A stretch of DNA of 64,000 nt from Heterocephalus glaber. Taxonomy: Eukaryota; Chordata; Mammalia; Rodentia; Bathyergidae. Under the pieces are notes generated by a model. The model saw only the letters and a program-made list of their open reading frames with translations. It was not told the origin of the DNA and made no database searches. Position 1 is the stretch's first letter, and each line of letters opens with the position of its first letter. This document shows positions 47,501 to 56,500 of this stretch, one piece after another. A program made the position numbers and the translations under genes. The stretch is from positions 23,845,500 through 23,909,499 of the forward strand of contig NW_004624732.1 of NCBI RefSeq assembly GCF_000247695.1. The letters run 5' to 3'.

Positions 47501-50500
47501 CATTTTTAGATCCCCCTCCCAGCACTTTACATGTGCTGGCAGGTTCTCACATGTAGATTCCCCAGACTATGAAGTCGTGACTGCCCCTACCACCTGTGTG
47601 CTTGGCCTAATGCCAATATTATTCTCTATACTGGCTTTTTCCTAGATAAAGATGACTGGGGGTATAGCTCAGTGGTGAGTGCTTTCCTAGCACCTGGGAG
47701 ACTGGATTTGATCCCTAGTACCCCCCTCACACACACAAACAAGAGGGGGGGGGGAGAGAAAGATAGAGGAATCTCAGAGGAAGAAACACATTTTCTGATT
47801 TTTAGAGGTGCTTCCTATCTCTCCCATTCTTGCCTAACCTCCTGCAGTCTCCTGTCCTGTTTTTCATCTCAATCTGGACTGATGATTTCCTGAAGATAGT
47901 AGCCGGCAGTCCAGCTCACTGCCCTGTGTGCCCTTGGGAGGGGGAGGGATTCCACATCATTCTCAAGGCATGAGGATGGCCTTGTCCCCTGAAGGCCTGA
48001 CCTGCATGCTCTGCTTCCAGCAGGTGCCTGCGAGTGAGTAGTCACCTCCCAGGCAGGAACTGCCTTGAGTCCTTAGCCCAGTGCTGGTCCCCTCACCTCC
48101 TTCACATTGAGGGTAATTTGGGACCTGCTGACAAAATTCCGTCTGGCGGGGCAGGAGATCAAGAGTGAGTCATTTCAGACAGGGCCTCATAAGTGAGAAA
48201 TCTGGGTCCGCGTTGATCTTCCTGACCTGGGGATAGATGTGGAAATAAATTCCCACCATAACCCTAGTGGCCCCTGAAGACAGGACTGTGCTGGTCCCCT
48301 GTGTAGCATCCTCTGCAGCAACTGGCACCCAGTGAGCCCTTGGAAGGGATTTGGGGACCGTGTGCATATATTGGCAGCCTAAGGAGGTGCGATGTTCTCT
48401 GCACTTGGGACCCTGCCCTGAGAAGGTCTGCCTCCTGAGGGTGTGGGTGGGGGATTCCTTGGCCCTGGCCAGCTCTGGATGGGGACATGCTGGTCAGTTA
48501 GTGATGCTGGCCCAGCAGGGAGGCTGAAGTGGTGTTAGGACCTGTCTTTGTCTTTCTTGCCAGAGGAGGAGAGTAGCTATCTTCAGAAACTACTTAAGGT
48601 TAGGTGGCCTGGAAGGGAAGGTCCCCAAGGGAAGCTGGCACCTCTTGCTGCATTTGTTTCTTACTGTTGTGCCAGTTAGTGGCTTAAAATGATGCACACT
48701 AATCACTTGAGGCAGGAGTTTGAGACCAGTCTGTGAAACAATGAGATCTTGTCTCAAAACACACACAGAGAAACCCTAAAACTAGGGCTGGGTGCAATGG
48801 TGCATCCCTGTAATCCCATCTCTCAGGAGGCTGAGGCAGGAAGATCACAAGTTGGAGCCAAGCCTTGGCTCCCTGGCTCCTTGGCAACTTAGCCCTGTCT
48901 CAAAAAAATGAAAAATTAATAAAAAGGCTGGAGATGTAGCACAGTGTTAAGGCCCCAGGTTCAATCCTCAGTATCATGATTGATAGCTAGCTAGATAGAT
49001 AACAATGAAAATGAAAATGAAAATGAAAAAGGACCTGGGGCATAGCTCAGTAGTAGAGTACTTGCCTAGCATGTGCGAGACCTTGGATTCCATCCCCAGC
49101 ACTGCAAGACGAAACAAAACAAAACAAAAACTCAAAACTATGTTCATAGATATCGTCACATCCATAAGGAGCCTGAGGTGGGTCTCGTTTGGCTGACCGG
49201 GTCAGTGGGCCAGCATTCCTTGCTGGAGTCTTTAGGGGAGAATCCACTTCCTTTCCCTTTCTGGCTTCCAGAGGCCCCTGTCTATACCATAGCCTGGGGC
49301 CCCTCCCTCCATCTTCAAAGCCACCAAGAGAGACCCTTGTCCTTCTCACAGGGAGCCACCTGACCTCTCTGCTCCTTCCCTCCGGCCTTTTAAAGGTCCC
49401 TGTTACTGCATAGGGCCCACTAAGATAGTCAGGATTGCCTTCCTGTTTGAATGTCAGTTGATTAGCGTCTTAATTCCACCAGCAGATGGAATTCTCCCTT
49501 TGCCACATATGATAACACATTCACACATTCTGGGGATCAGGGTATGTGGACATCTTTGGGGCCACTGCAGCCTCTGGGCCCTCTGTGGGAACTAGCAGTT
49601 TTGGTCCGCTGTGAACATTCTGTGGCCAGTGGTCCTAGCCTGGCCTATGGTTCATTGTTGGTGGATCTGTCATTCATGTCTCCTTATGCCCCTGCTTCTG
49701 TCCAGGACAGGCATCACCCTGAGGCATGGTAGTGGTTGTGAGGCCCCAACACTCTTTTTAAGTGACTTGGTTTGCTGGGCACCCACTATTGGCAGCCTCT
49801 CCTGCTCTCACTTAGTCATGTCAAGGAAGGGACATCAGAGATTAAGCTGGGAGCTTGGCAGGAGTCTCAGAGTTGGGGTGAGGAGGTCTCCTACAGATGG
49901 CCAGCATTTCCCAGCCTGCTGGGATAGAACAGACCCAACCAGTGGCCACTTCTTCCACTTCTTTTGCTCTTCATGGGTGGCCCCAGGAACAGGTTGTGAT
50001 TTGTCCTGTGCCCCCAAAGTTGGTTCCCTTCTGGAAGCAATGGCCATTAGTAGCAATCTTTTTTTTTTTTTCTGGTACCGGGGATTGAACTCGGGTCCTT
50101 CCCCTTGCAAGGCAGGCGGTGGAACCACTGAGCTAAATCCCCGGCCCAGTAGCAATCTTTTCCAGGTGCTTCCCCATGAGCAGATGAGTGGCAGGCCCAG
50201 TAGCAGGCTCCATGAAGGGCTGCAAGTTTGAACCTGGTCAGGTGAGAGAACAGCTGTCCTGTCCAGGAGATCCTGCTGTGCTTTGGGCTCCTGAAGTGAG
50301 GCAGGAAGTGGACAGGCCTGGGGTTTCTTGCCAGCAGCCACTTTGGCTCCTTTTGGACTGATTGGACCCCATGCTTTCTACTTGCAGCCAAAGGGAGCTG
50401 ACCGGAAACAGAAGACAGACCGGGAAAAGATGGAGAAAAGAACTGCTCAAGAGAAGGAGAAGTACCAGCCATCCTATGAAACCACTATCCTCACAGAGGT

Positions 50501-53500
50501 GAACTGCAGGCTGGGGACAGGACCTCCAGGGCTCCCTGCCAGGGTCAAGGCTGTCTCTTAGTGTCTTGGAAGGTTGCCTGTCCTTGAAGGCGAGCACCTC
50601 GCTGGAGAGCACCCACGCAGCTGTGCACGTTCCCTGGTCTGGGGCGGCCTTCATCATGGCTGGGAAGGTGGTTCAGAAATGGTTTCTTGCTCTCTGTTGC
50701 CTTTGAATGCTTTTGGCCTTCCAAAATTAGGGCATGTTTATTACTTTGAATAGGTAAGTTCACATGGTGCAAAATTCAACATAGTGTACAACCCAAAATA
50801 TCTCAGCCACCACTGCCCCAGCCTCTCTGCTGCTCCCCACAGGGAGCCAGCAGGGCTGGTTTTACACGCATCAGCCTGGCCTTCTCTGTACCTGTGGTGA
50901 AGGAGCACGCAGCTCTGCCCCAGGCCAACTGTGTACATAGACACATTCTTCTGCACTGTGCATTGCTTTCATTTAATTGCTTATTTGGACTCTGTTCCCT
51001 GCCTGTTCATAAAGAGCTTTCTGGCTCCTTGTCCACTTTTTTACTCTTCCTGAGTGATGGCCAGTTGGTGGATGTGTGGTCGTTCTGGGCTCTGCTATTT
51101 CAGACGGTGGTGCAGGGAATTACCAGGCGTGTGCAGGTCTGCACACAGCGAGTCTGTCCACAGGGCTGTCTTCTCAGAGTGGGTCACTGAGTTGGACTGT
51201 GTATCTGCTGACTTTCAGGTGGGGGTTGAAACAGGGTCTCGCTATGTAATTCAGGCTGGCCTTGAACTCACCATATAGCCCAAATTGACCTCAAAATTGT
51301 GGTGATCTTTCTGCCTCAGCCTCCCAACTTACTGGGATTGCAGGCATGAGACATCACACCTGGTTCTGTTTTTTTTTTGTTTTTTTTTTAATTTTGAGGA
51401 TGGAACCCAGGGCTGTGTGCATGCCAGGCAAGCACTCTGCCACTGAGCCACACCTCCAGCTCCAGCCCTGGCTTTGTTGTTGTTTGGGTAGTTACTGAAA
51501 AGCATTTCCTCTTAACCCTAACACCAAAGGCAGCCTGCTGCAGCCATCCTTATGTCTATGGCTGACTTTGAGGTGTCACAAGCTGTAGCCAGCATGTTCG
51601 AACTTACCGGGCTGTTTCTTTCCCGCAACAACTCCTCCTTGGTGTGTTCTGCAGTCAGGCCAACTAACTGGGGTTGGCGTTTCCTTACAGAATAGCTGGG
51701 CTTCTCCAGAGGCATGTGTAAGACTTGACCACACTGGCCAGCTGGGGGTCGAGGCTGTGTTAGGGTGAGGCCTGGGCACAGAAGCACCAAAGGCAGGGTG
51801 GGTAGCGCTGGCTCTGAAAGTGCCTGCCTATGTGTGCATGCGACTGGCCACAGGCAGAAGAGGATCTGCATTCAGATGGCGTAGAAGCTAATGTGGTCCA
51901 GCACATGGCGTCTTATCTGATGGATGCCAAGAGTGGCCAGAAAGCTCGGGTCCAGGAAGAGCCATTCCCACTGCAGGGGCTGCATTGTATGGAGTAGAAC
52001 TCAGACCCCTTTCTTCCTACACCTGGTCCCTGCCTGTGCTGGTGAGGCTGCCAGAAATGTCCCTTACCTAGTGATACTTTTCTCTTCCTGGCTGAGGCTC
52101 AACTTTTTCCTGTTCTCTTGGCTTCCAGCAGAGGACAGGTGCTGGTGGACTTCATGCCCATCCATCTCTGTTCTCCTCACAGGGCAGTATTGGTGCTGGA
52201 AGCCCACCAGGCCTCAACCTTGACCTCGGGAGGTGCTATCTCCTTCTATCAGCTCATCAGCTTTCTTCCTCTGGCTGCAGGATTTAGCACCAACGAATTC
52301 CAGCCCATGCTCACAACAGTTAAACATTTATGGAGGCCGGGGTTGGGTAGGTGATAGTAAATCTTCAGGAATGCTCCCTGTGGCCCTGTCTGGATTGCCA
52401 GCAAAGGAAGAAATGCATAGTTCATCTTCTTGCTTCCCCCAGCAAGCCTGCAGGTCTTTGCTTTCTTATTTCTTTTTCTCTTTGGGGGAAATCCAGGTGG
52501 CTTGGTTTTGGGTTTCCACACTGGAATTCCCTGAGGACACAGATCACATCCCATGTGTGTCTGTCTCTGGGAGCTCCCAGCAGGAAGGAGGCTGACATGG
52601 AACAGATACCCAGAGTTGTGCTGCCAGAGCACGGTGCACTGATGTTGACAGCTGCGTCCTTGGAAGGGCTGAGTTGATGGGCTGGTGTCTATGCACCCTC
52701 TGGCTCTTCCTGGGGATTTCTGCTTGTGAGTCACAGCACTTGTCTTTCCTCCCGCAGTGCTCTCCATGGCCTGATGTGCCTTACCAGGTGAACAGTGCCC
52801 CATCCCCAAGCTACAATGGCTCTCCCAACAGCTTCGGCCTTGGCGAAGGGTAGGTCTCACCTTTCTCCCCTTGGCTGGATGGAAGAGTGGGTGGGTTCCT
52901 TTCTTGGTTTTCCCTTCTTTCCATTGTTTGGCATCTGTTTAGGTTTCAGCATGGCTAACTGGTGTCACAGTCACAGCTGTGTTTAGCTTTTGCATGGCTT
53001 TTTCTGTCTTATACGTCTATAAACATCATCTGGTAGGGTAGTAGTCCACAGCTTTTCTTGTAAAACTAGGGCCTGAGGTGCATTAGGACAGCCTCGTGGC
53101 CTGTCCCAGGAGAGGTCTACGTGGCTCAGATGGCTGGGAACCCCTTTCTTGCACCTTATTGGTTCCTATGCACACTCAGTGAGAGGGACATCTCCACGGA
53201 AGGATCCTCCCTGCCCCAGGTTTCAGAGTTTATAACACTGCAGCTGACCTCACTGCCACCTGCCTCGCTCTGCAGATGGCCAGGGGCTTGGTCTCAAGGT
53301 TGCTGTGACAGGACAGTGCTTAGTCACCAGCAGATTCTGACTGTCACAGGCTGTGTGGCCCAGGGCCCACAACATTACCTCAATGGCTCCCAGGCCTGCT
53401 CTAGGAGCAGAAAGGCAGGCAGAAGAATGCCAGGCCAGGTGGTTTAATAGGTGAGCACAGAAGCCAAATGGTTTCTGCCCACCACTGTCTTGAAGCCCAG

Positions 53501-56500
53501 CTTGGCAGACTTCTTGGAACTTTCTAGATGTTCCTAGATCTTTCTAGATGTTCCCAGAGCTTTCTAATGAAACATCAAGGTTTTCCATGAACTTGATTTT
53601 GCCAAGGTGAAGCATCCTCTTGAGAGACAAAGAAAAGGATTACATTTAGGTCAGGTAGGTCTAGTTTTACACATACACCTTATTCAGGGTAACTTCCTTA
53701 ACCTCCCTGAGCCTTGGTTTCCCCGCTACAAAAAGGGAATAGATTTCCACATTGGTCAACAGTATCACGTCCATGATGCCTGGCATTTTGTAGACAGTTC
53801 ATGAAGGCCAGCTGGTATTAGTAATGACTGGCTTGAGAGTCATCCTTATGAGAATTTCTTTTTAAAATTGTGGTAAAGTCTGTGTAAACATAGTTTTTAG
53901 TGTGCAGTTGAGCAGCATTAAGTACACTGTTGCTATTGTACAGCTGTCACAGACATCTGTTTGGGAGGTCCATTGGGAGCGTATCTTTTACCTGTAAGTG
54001 CAAGTGTTCCAATCTGTACCGTCCTGAGTTGGCCCTGCTGGGAACACCCTGGCAGCATTTTCCTCATGGATAGATGTCAACCTGTGGAAGCTTATCCACT
54101 GCAAATTCCGGCAATATGGAAAGAATTTGGTTGATGACTCTGATTTGGCCACAGCTTTCCAGGTGCTGATTACTTGGAGCAGTATAGCCCGGTCCCCATG
54201 GTCAGCCTGCCTTCCCCTTGGGCTGGGGCTGGGGTGGAAACCCTGAGCTGGTGGGAATTCTGATCAAGACCAAGGGGATTCTGATCAGCCAGCAAGGGTC
54301 CTCAGAGGTTGCTCTGACTCCTTGGGATAGGGTGTAAGCAAGGCCCAGGGCAGTGTAGCCCCAAACTTCCTGCCTACACCCATGGGTTCTTCAGGGGTTC
54401 GGAGGGATTAGATGCCCATTTCTTACATTTATCTGACTCGAGAAATTCTGGAGGACTCATTTCATTTAAACAAGTCTCATACTTGATGGGACATCAGCAC
54501 CTGGCTAGGTGACTAGACCTCCAGGAACTAGTCTCCAGGAACTGCCTCCATCCTCATTTCCTGTCCCTTTTCCATTGCAGCAACAGCTCACCGACCCACC
54601 AGGTGGAGGCCCTGCCCATGGGCAGTGATGTAAGTGTGCACCAGGCTCTGAGGTGGTGGCCCTGGTAGGCTCCGAATAGCACCTCAAGGTCTCTTCTCTC
54701 TCCCTCAGCACCTGCTGCCATCAGCCTCCATCCAGGATGCCCAGCAGTGGCTCCACCGTAACAGATTCTCACAGTTCTGCCGCCTCTTTGCCAGCTTCTC
54801 AGGTGAGCGTCTTGGAAGTATGTTTAGAACCCACAGGCACCTGGGAAGCACAGTCCAGGACCGGTCCTCTGCCCCCATGGGGCTATAGTTGTGCCCCCAG
54901 TCATCTGGGTTCCCTCTCATGTGTTCGGGCCTGGGGCCAAGACCAAAGAGGAAATTCTGCAGGTAAGAGGTGCTGCTCCTTGATGTCCCCACTCTAATTT
55001 GACTTTGAGGGACTGTTGGCTGACTTTATCCAGCTCCCCCTACCTGTAGGAATTGGTAGGCTATGGCCTGCCCTGGAAGGGCCCCCTTTGCTAAACAGGG
55101 CAATGCACACTCTGCATGTATTTTACTGTATTTACTGTATTTTTCTTGCCCAAAATACTGCTTGTCTTGTTGTCTTCAAAGCTACAACCTGGGATTTGGA
55201 GGTAAAGCCATAGGTGAGATGGGAAAGCTGCTACTTCCTTCTTCATAAAGTTTTTGGAGGCTGAGTGTGGTGGAGTACACCTGTAATATCAGCAGTTCAG
55301 GAGACTGAGGCAAGAGGATTGTAGGTTTGAGGTCGATCTGGGCAACTTAGCAAGACTTAAGCTCAAAATACAATAAAAAACGTCAGCAATGGAGCTCAGT
55401 GGTGGTGTACTTTCCCAGCATGCATGAGGCCCTAGGCTCCTTCCCAGCACCAAAAGAGGAAAAAACGGTTTTGGAAGGCCCAACCGATGGTCCTCAAAGA
55501 GAAGTCCGGAGCCAGAGGTACAAAGGTGGCCTGACCCTTGCTATCAAGCAGTTCAGTCCAGAGTGCCTGGGGGAGAGGTCTGGCATACACCAGAGGAGCA
55601 GTTTCCTCAGCCATGTATGGCTGTGGAAGAGAAACAGCATCTGTTCATTTCCAGCTCTGCATCCCTGAGAACCTTTGGTGTGAGGTGGGCGCTGGGAGGG
55701 GGAGGCTGGACCTGCTCTCCGGGGTTTGCAGCTTTGATGTAGTGCAGACTTGTGAACCGCCATCCTCAGTGCCACGTGAAACGCCTGTGACAGGGTGGGC
55801 TGGGCTGTGTGGGGGAGGCTTTGCTGAGGTCTCCTTGAGCAAAGGCTAGAGAGCAGGAGGAAGGGAACCGAGTGGGCTTTGGGTGAAGAGCTTTGTGAGC
55901 AGACAGAAAAAGAGCAAAGGCCATGAGACAGATGCCTTCTTGCTGTGGTCACGGAGCAGAGGACTCAGGTTACTGGGGCAGAGTCCTGGGGGTTGGGCCT
56001 GGGGAGGTGATGAGGTCAAAGAGGCCTGAGGGACCCAGTCAGGGAGGTCCCTGGTAAAGCAGTGGAAGGACCCCAGTGTTCACTGTCAGTGCAGAGGGAG
56101 CCTGTGTCCTGCAGAACCGAACCTGAGACAGCATCTCAGGTTGTAACTTCTAGCACACTTGTGCTTAAAGAGTGCTAAGACTGCATGGGGACAGTGCTTC
56201 AGGAAACACTTGGGGCAGTTTCTGCCAGAGCCAGACAGAGGCTTGCCTGTGACCCAGCAGACGCACTGTCTGTGTTGACCAGAGACATGTAGGAGAATGA
56301 TTCACAGAGCCTCTTCATAGCAGCCCGAGCTGGAAGCACCCCAGAGCCCATCAGTAGAGTGTGAACCATGATGTATTCACACAGTGAATGACATATGATA
56401 ATGGGCATAGATCTGCATGGGGTGGGGCTGGGGTGGCTGACATGAGGGCCTGTGGCAGGTAAGGTTCTGCCCCTTTGTCTGTGCTGGGGGGTTCCAGTCG

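Noticed and set aside
50062..50147. tRNA-like sequence with A- and B-boxes
   Set aside because: It has the ID SINE structure with poly-A tail, GGTACC end and target-site duplication; there is no full tRNA cloverleaf.
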